Program-made: the position numbers and the translations under genes
Part shown: piece after piece, positions 17,134 through 26,072 of the stretch
How positions within the stretch are numbered: the first letter of the stretch is position 1
Layout of the letters: the number at the start of each line of letters is the position of its first letter
Source: JACZUI01 sp965216725
GTDB lineage: Bacteria; Actinomycetota; Acidimicrobiia; Spongiisociales; ZC4RG35
Assembly (NCBI GenBank): GCA_965216725.1
Contig: CBDCGI010000023.1
Span: forward strand, 133,642-197,641
DNA: 64,000 nucleotides
Reading direction: 5' to 3'
The notes under the pieces: model-generated
Told to the model about the DNA's origin: nothing
The model's input: only the letters and a program-made list of their open reading frames with translations
Databases searched by the model: none

Positions 17134-18540
17134 TCACCCCTCGCCCGGCAACGGCAGCATCACCCGTATCACCGTGGACACCCCGGGGGCAGATTCTGCG
17201 CTCACCCGACCTCCGAGACGCTCCACGAGCCCGGCCACAATCGACAACCCGAGCCCCGTGCCCTCGCGACGCACCCCTTGCCTTCTTCCCACATAGTGGC
17301 GCTCGAAGATGTGGGGGATATCGTCAGGGTCGATCCCGATTCCCGTGTCGGCGACGCTCATCTCCACCTCGCCGCCCACCTTCGTCACACCGACACCGAT
17401 ACTGCCTGCCCCCGGCGTGAACCGAAGGGCATTCTCGATGAGATTGCGGGCGATTTGGGCCAGGCGGTCGGGATCTGTCCGGACGATCAACCCGGCCTGC
17501 GTGTCCGCTTCGAGTGCGACGCCCAGGATTTCTGCTCTCTGTCGAAAGCCGGCAACCACCTCGGCGACGTGGCTCCCGACGTCCACCTCCTCCCAACGCA
17601 CGGTGAACTCGGGTTGCTCGAGTCTTGCCAGCAGAGTCAGGTCTTCGATCAGGCGGCCCAACTGACGGCTCTGAACCCCGAGGATCCCACCGATGCGCTC
17701 TACCTCGTCGGATTCGAGCCCCCCGGCCTCCAGGGCTTCGGCGTACCCCGCGATGGTGGTCAGCGGGGTCCTCAGGTCGTGTCCCACACCGAGAAGAAAC
17801 TCGCGCTCGCGCTCCCGAGTCACTTGGATCTCAGACGCCATCTCGTTGAATGCCGTGCCGACTCCGTCGAGGTCGGGGTCTCCCAACTCCGGAACACGAA
17901 CGTCGCCATCACCGGCGGCAAGGCGTTTGGTGGCGTCCGTGAGCGGCGAGAGCCGTGCCACCAGCTGAGCGGAGAGGAGGCGGGCAAGTAGCGCCGCCAT
18001 CGCTATGGAGATCATCCCCAGCCACAGCCACCAAGGCCCAAAATCGGACACCCCCAGCACTGGAGTCTCCCTGGCCAGGCCCACCACCAGCGTCGGGCTC
18101 TGAGGCTGGCCTCCAAGCTGCAGGGGGGTAAGCGCAACGAGTCCGTCCTGTTCGGAGCTGGCAAAGGAGGTTTGGTCATGAGCCAAGTCGTCGGGATCGA
18201 TGTCGATCCGGCCGAACATCTCGTTGTTGGTGACGACTTCTCCATCTCTGGTGACGACCGCGAAACCGAGCTCCGAGCCGCCAGCTGCACGGCGAACCCG
18301 CCCAAACGCCACACCAAGATCTCCCTCCAAGAGCCTGAGGATGTCCCGGCCCGCTTCAGATCTGCGATTCCCTGTGAGCGAATCCTCGACGATGGCCACG
18401 ATTTCCTGAGAGGACCGGGTGAGCTCTCGTTTGGTGGCGGCCTCGGACACTCGTCGGGTGCTGATCAGAATTCCAGCCATGACAACTGCCCCGACAGCCA
18501 AAGCGGTGAGCGCAATCGTCCAAAAGAGACGCCTCCGCAT
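17134..18540 (-). CDS. Sensor histidine kinase (HAMP, HisKA, HATPase)
   Basis: Transmembrane sensor kinase of 468 residues. Two membrane helices (IALTALAVGAVVMAGILIS near the start and WWLWLGMISIAMAALLARLL around 175) flank an extracellular domain of about 130 residues. A HAMP segment (SPLTDATKRLAAGDGDVRVP) leads to the H-box LGVGHDLRTPLTTIAGYAEA and an ATPase with N-box ARNLIENALRFTPG, VADTGIGIDPDD and EGTGLGLSIVAGL. The ATG at 18540 overlaps the regulator stop (ATGA), so it forms a pair with the gene upstream. The stimulus is unknown. The tRNA lies just beyond its 3' end on the other strand. Confidence 0.92.
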   Translation of the reverse strand: MRRRLFWTIALTALAVGAVVMAGILISTRRVSEAATKRELTRSSQEIVAIVEDSLTGNRRSEAGRDILRLLEGDLGVAFGRVRRAAGGSELGFAVVTRDGEVVTNNEMFGRIDIDPDDLAHDQTSFASSEQDGLVALTPLQLGGQPQSPTLVVGLARETPVLGVSDFGPWWLWLGMISIAMAALLARLLSAQLVARLSPLTDATKRLAAGDGDVRVPELGDPDLDGVGTAFNEMASEIQVTREREREFLLGVGHDLRTPLTTIAGYAEALEAGGLESDEVERIGGILGVQSRQLGRLIEDLTLLARLEQPEFTVRWEEVDVGSHVAEVVAGFRQRAEILGVALEADTQAGLIVRTDPDRLAQIARNLIENALRFTPGAGSIGVGVTKVGGEVEMSVADTGIGIDPDDIPHIFERHYVGRRQGVRREGTGLGLSIVAGLVERLGGRVSAESAPGVSTVIRVMLPLPGEG

Positions 18541-19217
18541 CAGCCGCCGAGCCTGTAGCCCACTCCCCAGACCGTCTCGATCGGGATGTCTGCGAGCTTC
18601 TTCCGCAGTTGGCGGATATGAACGTCCACTGTCCGGGTCTCACCGAAATACTCATATCCCCAAACGGCTTCGAGTATTTGGCTCCGCGACATGGCCAGAC
18701 CCGAGTTCTCAGCCAGAAACCAGAGCAAGTCGAACTCGCGAGCGGTGGGCGCCACCAACTCGCCGTTCGGCGTGGTCACTTGGCGTCGCCCGTTGTCAAT
18801 TTCAAAGCCGCCGACCTCGAGAATCCGGGGCTTGGCCGGGGGCTCCTCGGCCCTGCGGAGAACCGCCTTCACTCTGGCCATCAATTCTCGTGGCGAGAAC
18901 GGCTTGGTGATGTAATCGTCGGCCCCGATCTCCAGGCCCAACACTTTGTCGATCTCGGTGTCGCGGGCCGTGAGCATCAGAACCGGTGCCTGGGAGAACT
19001 CCCGGATTCTCCTACAGGTCTCGATACCGTCGATTCCAGGAAGGTTGACGTCCAACAGCACCGCGGAGACCGGGCGAATCCGCAGCCGCTCGACAGCTTC
19101 CTCACCGGTGAGGGCGTGGAGGAATCTGTAGCCGTCACGCTCGAAGAAGCCACGCAGCATCTCGGCGATGGCGTCGTCGTCTTCGACGAGAAGAACCGCT
19201 CGCTTAGAGGTGGTCAC
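18540..19217 (-). CDS. OmpR/PhoB-family response regulator
   Basis: DNA-binding response regulator of 225 residues, GTG start. The receiver has the acidic pair in LLVEDDDAI, the phosphoacceptor in VLLDVNLPGIDG, the MLTARDTE strand and YITKPFSPREL with the conserved Lys. The winged-helix C-terminus reads LVAPTAREFDLLWFLAEN and TRTVDVHIRQLRKKL. It is first in a two-gene operon with the kinase at 17134. The 85-base upstream gap contains TTCACCGTTTCTTAACAAAT but no repeat I can defend as its own operator. Confidence 0.95.
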   Translation of the reverse strand: MTTSKRAVLLVEDDDAIAEMLRGFFERDGYRFLHALTGEEAVERLRIRPVSAVLLDVNLPGIDGIETCRRIREFSQAPVLMLTARDTEIDKVLGLEIGADDYITKPFSPRELMARVKAVLRRAEEPPAKPRILEVGGFEIDNGRRQVTTPNGELVAPTAREFDLLWFLAENSGLAMSRSQILEAVWGYEYFGETRTVDVHIRQLRKKLADIPIETVWGVGYRLGG

Positions 19218-19302
19218 CCGGACAGTCTGCCCTCACATTTGTTAAGAAACGGTGAACCGGATGTCATCATGCGTGACGCTGCTGATCCCTGGCCTTTGCG
19301 GT

Positions 19303-20088
19303 TTATTCGAGTATGACTGCGGGCACCCCGCCCACGACCACCTGCGACCTGGGACCGGCCTCCCTCCGCACCAAGCCGAGCCCGGCCGACCCCGAGGCCG
19401 AAGAGAGGGTCCCCACCACTTGGCCTTCGAAGACGATCTCGGAACCGACGGCTGCCGGCGCTTCGAGCTGCAGTCTCCGGAGGTGCCGATTGACCCTGCC
19501 TCGACTATCGATGCGGGCGACCAGCTCCTGACCCAGGTAGCACCCCTTCGCAAAGTCCACCGTCTCGGCAACGAGACCGGTCTCCTGGGGGATAGTCCCC
19601 TGATCGACATCAATGCCGAATCTCGGCTCTCCCGATTCGATACGAATTCGATCCCACTCCTCGTCGGTCATCGGCGTGAGGTCGGCTGGATCACTGGTTC
19701 GAAAGGTCAAGGGAGGGCCCCGCCAGGGCAACACCGCCACCACCTCCGATCCCTCCTTCCGCCATCCCTCAGTGTCTGGGTCGCCACCCACCACAATCCA
19801 ACCTGGGACTGGCTCCGAGATGTCGACGTCGACGCGGATTCGGTATCGGCCCAGAGTCGCCGCCAGCTCCTCGCCGCGATCCTCCTCGGCGATCAAACCA
19901 ACTTCGCGGTCCCCCCGAAGCACCCAGAGCAGGTGATCGAGCTTGCCTCTTGGCCCGAGCAACAACGACCTGACAACCGAACCCGGCGCGAGCGCCGAGA
20001 TCTCCTGACTTATGAGGTCGTTGAGGAAGCGGACGGCGTCGTCTCCTCTGAACCAGAGAAGCTCCGGCCGAGCGGAGATGATCTTCAT
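19303..20088 (-). CDS. ygfZ: YgfZ/GcvT-like folate-binding iron-sulfur repair protein
   Basis: Folate-dependent protein related to the GcvT aminomethyltransferase, thought to help repair or assemble certain Fe-S enzymes. The 261-residue chain has the diagnostic KGCYLGQE box (in VDFAKGCYLGQELVARI) and an N-terminal FRGDDAVRFLNDLISQ segment typical of the tetrahydrofolate-binding fold. ATG 20088 is chosen because it lies four bases after the ccdA stop with GAGG upstream; an in-frame start at 20106 would lie inside ccdA. The tight spacing suggests cotranscription with ccdA, another thiol and cofactor-maturation gene. Confidence 0.88.
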   Translation of the reverse strand: MKIISARPELLWFRGDDAVRFLNDLISQEISALAPGSVVRSLLLGPRGKLDHLLWVLRGDREVGLIAEEDRGEELAATLGRYRIRVDVDISEPVPGWIVVGGDPDTEGWRKEGSEVVAVLPWRGPPLTFRTSDPADLTPMTDEEWDRIRIESGEPRFGIDVDQGTIPQETGLVAETVDFAKGCYLGQELVARIDSRGRVNRHLRRLQLEAPAAVGSEIVFEGQVVGTLSSASGSAGLGLVRREAGPRSQVVVGGVPAVILE

Positions 20089-20092
20089 GAAC

Positions 20093-20863
20093 TCAAACCT
20101 CGGCAAGCTCAGAGAGAAAGGGAACCTCTATGAAGAAGTTGGAGATCCAGGACGAGATCACGCTCAGATTGCCGGTCAGCATCACGACACCGAACGCAGC
20201 CAGGAGTATCCCCGACGCGATGTTGATCGGCTTCAGATAGGGCTTGAGCCTTCCAAACAGCTTGAACAGCCCCAAGCCTGCGAGGAGGAAGGGGATACCC
20301 AACCCGAGCGAGAACGCGACAAGCAGGAGAATGCCCTGGCCCACCGTCTCAGTGGTGCTCGCCGTGAGGAGAATCACCCCCAACACCGGGCCGATACAGG
20401 GCGTCCAGGCAAACCCGAACGCTGCCCCCATCACCGGTGGCGCCCACCTGCCCAGTCGTGATGGCCGGACATCGACGCGGACATCGCGGTTGAAGGTGGA
20501 GAGGACGCCCCGATCCGAGACGGCCATCGCGATCATCAGGATTGCAAGCAAGATGATGAGGAGCCCGGCAATTCGGGTGAACGTATTCAAGTTCTGTGCC
20601 AAGAACGTGCTGATCGACGTTGCGGTGGCCCCGAGCAGGGCGAAAACGACCGTGAAACCGGCGATGAACTGCAATATGACAGACGTCATCCTCCGGTTCG
20701 ACACGTCGCCTGCCTCGATCTGGCTCGCCGAGTAGCCGGACATCATCGAGAGATAACCGGGGAGAAGCGGCAACACACAAGGCGAGACAAAAGAGATGAT
20801 CCCCGCCCCGAAGGCGATCAAAACCTGGACTATGAATGTCGCTGATCCGATGTCGTCGAACAT
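20093..20863 (-). CDS. ccdA: CcdA-type cytochrome c biogenesis / thiol-disulfide membrane transporter
   Basis: Membrane protein that carries reducing equivalents across the membrane to extracytoplasmic thioredoxin-like proteins for cytochrome c maturation. The 256-residue chain has about six membrane helices and the paired-cysteine signatures SPCVLPLLPGYL near residue 27 and WTPCIGPVLGVI near 155, the classical DsbD/CcdA motifs. No ResA, ResB or ResC neighbour is seen here, so a role limited to general thiol reduction is possible. It is the first gene of a pair with ygfZ. Confidence 0.92.
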   Translation of the reverse strand: MFDDIGSATFIVQVLIAFGAGIISFVSPCVLPLLPGYLSMMSGYSASQIEAGDVSNRRMTSVILQFIAGFTVVFALLGATATSISTFLAQNLNTFTRIAGLLIILLAILMIAMAVSDRGVLSTFNRDVRVDVRPSRLGRWAPPVMGAAFGFAWTPCIGPVLGVILLTASTTETVGQGILLLVAFSLGLGIPFLLAGLGLFKLFGRLKPYLKPINIASGILLAAFGVVMLTGNLSVISSWISNFFIEVPFLSELAEV

Positions 20864-21006
20864 GTTGAAACCACAACGGCAGACTCAGGGCTGATCTTCC
20901 CATGTCCTGACAGCTAGCCACTTCGACCGAATCGCCCTTCCCGCCGCGGACCGGTGTTGGGCTGGCAGAGTCAACGGGCCACAAGCGACCCTCCTAGCCT
21001 CCGAAG

Positions 21007-22242
21007 ATGCCCGGCTGGCTGCGCAGACTCCTGACGCCCATTCTCCCGGTCGATCGCTTCACCCGACGCGACCGCTGGATCGTCTTCGTCATCTGGACCG
21101 CCGGGGTGGCCCAGGGATTCGCCGTCTCCCAGGCATCGGCAACGCTTCCGTTCACCAGGGAGGGCCTAGGTCTCAGCGAGGGTGAAATGAGCCTTCTGCT
21201 CGGCCTGGCCCGATTCGGAGTATTCCTCGCTCTTCCCCTGGGTTGGCTCGGCGATCGGGTAGGGCGAAAGCGACCTCTCATATGGTCGATGGCATTGGTT
21301 CTGGGCGCGGGGGCTCTCTCCGGGTTAGCCCAACACCCCTGGCAGTACGGCATGGGGCAGACTCTTGTCCGGGGTGGGACCGCTGCATTGTCGGCCTTGG
21401 CCGTGGTGCTTCTCGCGGAGGAGGTGTCTCCCCCGATCAGGGCCTATTCAATCAGCTTCTATGGAGCGGCCGGCTCCCTGGGAGCGGGTATCGGCCTCAT
21501 GGTTTTGCCTCTTGCCGAGAGAGGTCCCGACGGCTGGCGGCTTCCCCACCTTCTGGTCGCCGTCGGCTTCCTCCTCGTTCCGTTTCTCTACAAGCAGATA
21601 CCCGAGAGCACCGTGTTCGACTCTTCCCCCCGCGCCCTTAGGCAGTGGCAACCCCTGCTGGCCGGGCAATGGGCACCCCGTTTCTGGAGGCTCAGCGGCG
21701 CCGGATTCCTCACATCTGCATTCGTGTCCGTGGCCCTCGCCTTCTCGACGACCAGGATGATCGACGGTCTCGGCCTCAGCGCCGGACAAACGGTGGCCAT
21801 TTCTCTCGCCGGCGGGACTCTCGGCGGTCTCGGCTTCTTCGTGGGCGGTCGACTGGCGGACTCCTGGGGCCGCCGTCGCACCGTGGCATTGAGTATGTGC
21901 CTTGCCCTAGTTGGCCTCACGATCTTCTGGACAGATTCGCTGACCCTTCTGGTGATCGCGGTGATGATCTCCTCATTCGGGACATTCGCCTACGTGCCGT
22001 CGTTCGGCAGCTTCAGAGCCGAGCTGTTCCCAACACAGCTCCGCGCAACGTCAAACACAGCGAGTCACAACGTGTCCACCCTGGGCTCGGCATTGGGACT
22101 GATCATCGGAGTCTTCACCATCGACACCGCCGGATTGGCGGAGACAGTGACCGTGCTCGGTGGCGGTGTTGTGGTGGCCCTTTTCTTGATAGCCAGCCTT
22201 CCTGAGACACGAGGCCACGATTTGGAGACGCTGAGTGGCTAG
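21007..22242 (+). CDS. Major facilitator superfamily transporter
   Basis: A 411-residue MFS permease with about twelve membrane helices. The motif between helices 2 and 3 reads GWLGDRVGRKRPLIW, and its counterpart in the second half reads GGRLADSWGRRRTV. A family-specific FPTQLRATSNTASHNVSTLG stretch resembles that of sugar or metabolite:proton porters. The substrate cannot be told from sequence. It is divergent from ccdA, and its last four bases overlap the convergent nth stop. Confidence 0.88.
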   Translation: MPGWLRRLLTPILPVDRFTRRDRWIVFVIWTAGVAQGFAVSQASATLPFTREGLGLSEGEMSLLLGLARFGVFLALPLGWLGDRVGRKRPLIWSMALVLGAGALSGLAQHPWQYGMGQTLVRGGTAALSALAVVLLAEEVSPPIRAYSISFYGAAGSLGAGIGLMVLPLAERGPDGWRLPHLLVAVGFLLVPFLYKQIPESTVFDSSPRALRQWQPLLAGQWAPRFWRLSGAGFLTSAFVSVALAFSTTRMIDGLGLSAGQTVAISLAGGTLGGLGFFVGGRLADSWGRRRTVALSMCLALVGLTIFWTDSLTLLVIAVMISSFGTFAYVPSFGSFRAELFPTQLRATSNTASHNVSTLGSALGLIIGVFTIDTAGLAETVTVLGGGVVVALFLIASLPETRGHDLETLSG

Positions 22243-22925
22243 GTGCGCCCCGCGATTTCGATGCGATCCGGCCATTCGCACAGGCCGAACATCTCGCATG
22301 CCCCACAACGGGGGCGCCTGGCGTCACAGACGTCGCGCCCAAATTGGATGAACCGCATGGAGATTCCCGACCAAGTCTTTTTGGGGTAGAGCGCCTTCAG
22401 GTCCTGCTCGATCTTGACGGGATCACCGCTCGCCGTGAGACCGAGCCGATTGGAGACGCGGTTCACATGGGTATCAACTGCGATGGCGGGATGACCCCAG
22501 GCCTCGGCAAGGACCACGCTGGCCGTCTTCCTGCCCACTCCGGGAAGCTCGACAAGCTCTTCGAGGACGTCGGGGATCATGCCGTCGAATCTCTCGTCCA
22601 CGGCTTTGGCCAGGTTGATGATCGACTTGGTCTTTTGGCGGTAGAACCCGGTACTAAAGATGATTCGCTCCACGTCCTCGGGCCGTGCGTCGGCCAGCCG
22701 ATCAGGTGTGGGATATGCGTCGAAGAGCTGCGGTGCCACCTGGTTCACCATTTCGTCTGTGGTCTGCGCCGAGAGAACGGTGACCACCAGGAGCTGCCAG
22801 GGATCCTCGTAGTCAAGAGCGGTCCCGATCTCCGGGTACCGCTTGACAAGACGATTGAGCACCGCCCTGGCCCTGCCACGCTCTGAGTTGGTCGGCGTTG
22901 ATCCGTCGGAACGAGTCTTGGTCAT
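22239..22925 (-). CDS. nth: Endonuclease III
   Basis: DNA glycosylase/AP lyase that removes oxidised pyrimidines, 228 residues. It has the helix-hairpin-helix ELPGVGRKTASVVLAEAWG with catalytic Lys, the catalytic Asp in VDTHVNRVSNRLGL and a C-terminal 4Fe-4S cluster with spacing C-x6-C-x2-C-x5-C (CDARRPRCGACEMFGLC). All key residues are present. Upstream, TACGAT sits six bases before the ATG on the minus strand, which would fit a leaderless transcript. Confidence 0.96.
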   Translation of the reverse strand: MTKTRSDGSTPTNSERGRARAVLNRLVKRYPEIGTALDYEDPWQLLVVTVLSAQTTDEMVNQVAPQLFDAYPTPDRLADARPEDVERIIFSTGFYRQKTKSIINLAKAVDERFDGMIPDVLEELVELPGVGRKTASVVLAEAWGHPAIAVDTHVNRVSNRLGLTASGDPVKIEQDLKALYPKKTWSGISMRFIQFGRDVCDARRPRCGACEMFGLCEWPDRIEIAGRT

Positions 22926-22966
22926 GGCCGCATCGTATTGGCCGGCATCTAACCTCGATTCGACTC

Positions 22967-23851
22967 ATGCCAGGAACCGCCCGGCGCCGCGCATTGGCGG
23001 CCCTGATCATCGCCGCGTTCATGTTCGGCGCAACGTTCGTAGTCATCAAGAACGCCGTTGAGCAAATCGATCCTTTGAGCTTCGTGGCATGGCGGTTCTT
23101 ACTCGGCGCTGTCCCTTTGCTTGCGATCGCAATCCCCCGCGGCAGGGCGATATGGCGTGACGGCTCCATCGCGGGGATCGCCCTCTTCGGCGGCTATGCG
23201 TTGCAGACCGCGGGGCTTGAGCTGACGAGCGCCTCCAACTCGGCTCTCATCACTGGCCTCTACGTGGTGATTACCCCTTTTCTTGCTTCTGCTCTGAGCC
23301 GCGTCGCCCCAAGCTGGTGGTCGGTGGGTGCGGGTGCGATGTCATTCGCCGGCCTGCTTTTGCTAACGGGGGCCGATGGTCTGTCTCTACAACGGGGAGA
23401 TCTGCTCACACTGGGATGCGCTGTCGCCTTCGCCGCTCACATCGTCGCCCTATCCCGCTTTGCGAGACGCCACCCGGTGGTCCCTTTCACGGCTGTGCAA
23501 ATCGTGGTGACGGCGGCCGCCGCCTTTCTTACCGGGGCTGGTACTGGAGGGATCACGTTGCCGCCCGCCTCCATCTGGGGCGCCCTTTTACTGACGGGCC
23601 TCGTGGTCACGGTTGGCGCTTTCCTGCTTCAGATCTGGGCTCAGACGGTTGTCGGAGCGACAACCGCGGCCGTTGTGGTCGCAACTGAGTCGGTCTTCGG
23701 TGTGGCCACGGCGTGGCTGGTCCTCGACGAGCGACTCGACCTATTCGGGCTGCTAGGCGCGGTGCTGATGGTGATATCGGTGGTTGTGGTGATCCTCAAC
23801 CAGCGCGACAGATCGGCGGTCACCGCTGAATCGGTGACTCCAGCTCATTGA
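22967..23851 (+). CDS. EamA/DMT-family transporter
   Basis: A 294-residue membrane protein with ten predicted helices arranged as two EamA repeats (LIIAAFMFGATFVVIKNAV ... and LVTVGAFLLQIWAQTVVGAT ... VATESVFGVATAWLVLDERL). The pattern, with P/E residues before the last helix of each repeat, is typical of drug/metabolite exporters. ATG 22967 is chosen over a start at 22898, which would overlap the divergent nth gene and add a non-hydrophobic tail. Substrate unknown. Confidence 0.88.
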   Translation: MPGTARRRALAALIIAAFMFGATFVVIKNAVEQIDPLSFVAWRFLLGAVPLLAIAIPRGRAIWRDGSIAGIALFGGYALQTAGLELTSASNSALITGLYVVITPFLASALSRVAPSWWSVGAGAMSFAGLLLLTGADGLSLQRGDLLTLGCAVAFAAHIVALSRFARRHPVVPFTAVQIVVTAAAAFLTGAGTGGITLPPASIWGALLLTGLVVTVGAFLLQIWAQTVVGATTAAVVVATESVFGVATAWLVLDERLDLFGLLGAVLMVISVVVVILNQRDRSAVTAESVTPAH

Positions 23852-24162
23852 GAGACCTGGTATTCGTCTGAGCGGATTCTCCTGGCCAGCCGCACCAGCA
23901 ACCGCATGGCGAGAACCGATATCAAGAACCCAAGCGTGAGGAGTATCAGCAACTCGCCAATCGCAGTGAATGGATTGTCACACGCAGTGAGCCCACCGGG
24001 ACAGACCCCCATGCCGGTGCCCCCATCGACAAGGTCGATGAGAATCAGAATCGGGACGACCGCGACTCCAATCGCGGCCGCCGCGAACAGCAGGATCCCG
24101 AGGCGCACAAAGAACAACGACACTTGAACGAAACGGTACCGCCGGTCGTTCCGAAAGCTCAT
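23845..24162 (-). CDS. Small two-helix membrane protein of unknown function
   Basis: A 105-residue protein with two membrane helices (VRLGILLFAAAAIGVAVVPI and AIGELLILLTLGFLISVLAM), a short loop with two cysteines (GVCPGGLTACDNPF) that could form a disulfide, and basic ends. Its last seven bases overlap the convergent EamA gene. Its ATG at 24162 overlaps the -10 box of the divergent thyX-like gene, so the two starts share a regulatory region. No family is recognised. Confidence 0.65.
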   Translation of the reverse strand: MSFRNDRRYRFVQVSLFFVRLGILLFAAAAIGVAVVPILILIDLVDGGTGMGVCPGGLTACDNPFTAIGELLILLTLGFLISVLAMRLLVRLARRIRSDEYQVSQ

Positions 24163-24167
24163 ACAAT
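24162..24167 (+). promoter_or_regulatory. Candidate -10 box for leaderless expression of the thyX-like gene
   Basis: TACAAT lies eight bases before the GTG start at 24176, so transcription would begin at or next to the start codon. There is no Shine-Dalgarno. No good -35 is seen. TANNNT boxes close to starts are common in actinobacterial leaderless genes. Confidence 0.5.
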
Positions 24168-24175
24168 CGCTACCC

Positions 24176-25804
24176 GTGCCCTTGTATCACTCCGAGACTT
24201 TCACCCCTGACGAGACCGCCGTCCTCAATCGATTCTTCACCAACACCGATCTTCCTGTATTCGGCCTGATCAATCTCCCCGAGGTCGTCAAGGGGGCGCT
24301 GTTTGCCCGCTACTCGCGGTCGCCCAAATCTCTGCGCCGGCTGTTTCTCGATGAGTTCATAGCCGACCCCGAGACGGGAATCGCCGGTATCGCTTCCAAC
24401 ATCGCCGATGACCCTCTGGTCTCGACGAGACGTGCGGAACAGCTCTACCAGCGGGTGTTCTTCGACTATGGAGACGACTCGGTGGCGCAGTTGGGCGGCG
24501 CCCATTTGGCATGTGAACAGGCGTCGAACCTCCTGACCAAGGTTCTCGAATGGGGTCGGATAGCTGCCTATCTCGAACAGTCGACGAGATACATCAAGTA
24601 CGACGCCCGGCTCGGCGACCGATACCGCTACCTGATCCCCGACGAGATCGCGGTGTCGCCCCATGCCGACGCCTACGTCGCCCACATGGAGCGAGTGTTC
24701 GACACCTACACCGAACTGGTGGCCGCCATGAGTCGAGTCTTCGAAGAGCGGCATCCCCGGGGCGAGAACGACTCGAAGATGATTTGGAACGCGACCATCC
24801 GAGCCAAGGCTTGCGACACCGTCAGAGGAATGCTTCCCGTGTGCCACCCTCTCGAACGTCGGTATCTATGGGACGGGTCAGGCCTACGAGATGGCACTGG
24901 TGCGAATGCAGGCCAGCCCGGTGGCCGAAGTCCGCAGCTACGGGAAGATGATGCTTGACGAGTTGCGGAAGATAATCCCGTCGTTCCTGACGAGGGTCGA
25001 TCTCGAAGACCGGGGACAGCTCTGGTCCCGGTATCTGGCTGACGTCTCATCGAACCTGCGCGAAATCGCATCCGACCTCGAAGGGGCTGACGATCCCGGA
25101 CCGTCGGTAGAACTAACCGACTGGGATCCTGAGGCGGAGGTCAAGCTCGTGGCAGCAGCCCTCTACTCGGTCTCGGAGTTGGCGGACTCCCGACTGCAGC
25201 GGATCGCTGGAGAGATGACTCCGTCACACAACGTCTCGAGGTGCTTCGCGCGATGGAGGGCCGCAGGGAAAACCGAAGGCACAAGCCGGGCCGAGCCATG
25301 GAACGAACCACCTACCGATTCGACGTCAAGTGTGACATCGGAGCATTTCGAGATCTCCAGCGACACCGAATGATGACCCTGGAATGGCAGCCTTTTTCAA
25401 CGCGGCTCGGATACGACATTCCCGCCGAAATCGAAGCTCATGGGTACTCGGACCAGTGGATGTCGCTCATGGACGATGCTGGAGAGCTCTATGAGGCGCT
25501 GCGGCTCGATGTTGGGCTCGATGTTGCCCAATATGTGGTTCCCTTCGCTTTCAACGTCCGGTTTGTCATGGAGATGAACCCGCGGCAGGCTTCGCACCTC
25601 ATCGAGCTACGTAGCCAACCGGCTGGCCATCCCGCCTACCGGGAGGTGGCGCATCAGATGCACAAGGCGATTCGGGACGTGGCCGGGCACGAGGTCGTCG
25701 CGGAGATGATGAAGTTCGTCGACTACACCGACGTCGACCTAGAGCGGCTGGAGAGTGAACGCCGCGCTGAGAAGAAGCGCGAGGCCGCCAGGGCTAACCG
25801 CTGA
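24176..25804 (+). CDS. Tandem ThyX-like (FAD-dependent thymidylate synthase superfamily) protein, two compensating frameshifts
   Basis: A protein of about 542 residues built of two ThyX-like domains. Domain 1 has DYGDDSVAQLGGAHLACEQ and the substrate-site EQSTRYIKY. Domain 2 has ENRRHKPGRAMERTTYRFD and the ThyX-type RHR in FRDLQRHRMMT. The reading frame changes twice: an extra T near 24842 (before ATLSNVGIYGTGQ in the new frame) and a return to the first frame near 25222-25232 (entering QRLEVLRAM). The two changes cancel, so removing them gives one chain. Each half carries only part of the usual RHRxxS...ExSxRY motif, so it may be a paralogue rather than the working ThyX. GTG start. These could be sequencing indels or real mutations. 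Confidence 0.75.
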
Positions 25805-25850
25805 CCACGGCGGGACGGGGCTATCCGACTGGCGGCGGTAGCGTGTGCCC

Positions 25851-26060
25851 ATGGCTCAATTTGATGTCGACGCCATGCTCACTCGCTATCGAGAGCGGGC
25901 TCAGGCGGTGAAAGATCGGCCGCTGCCTCCGGTTGCCGGAGCTGAGCGTCAACGGTTTATCGAGCAGGCGGAGACCGACTACACCGACTTCGCTCTCGTA
26001 TCGACCGCTGAGTGGGCGGTCGAGGACGAAAAGCTGGTGCTGCGCATCCCTCTTGGCTGA
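25851..26060 (+). CDS. Small conserved protein next to the ArsA-like pair
   Basis: A 69-residue soluble protein with an N-terminal charged helix (DAMLTRYRERAQAVKDR) and a C-terminal DFALVSTAEWAVEDEKLVLR ending in IPLG. It stops 12 bases before the first ArsA-like ATPase, so it is probably its operon leader. I have the impression that a similar small protein accompanies these ATPases in other actinobacteria, but no function is known to me. ATG 25851 is used; a GTG at 25845 is also in frame. Confidence 0.7.
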   Translation: MAQFDVDAMLTRYRERAQAVKDRPLPPVAGAERQRFIEQAETDYTDFALVSTAEWAVEDEKLVLRIPLG

Positions 26061-26072
26061 ATCGCTGATCCA

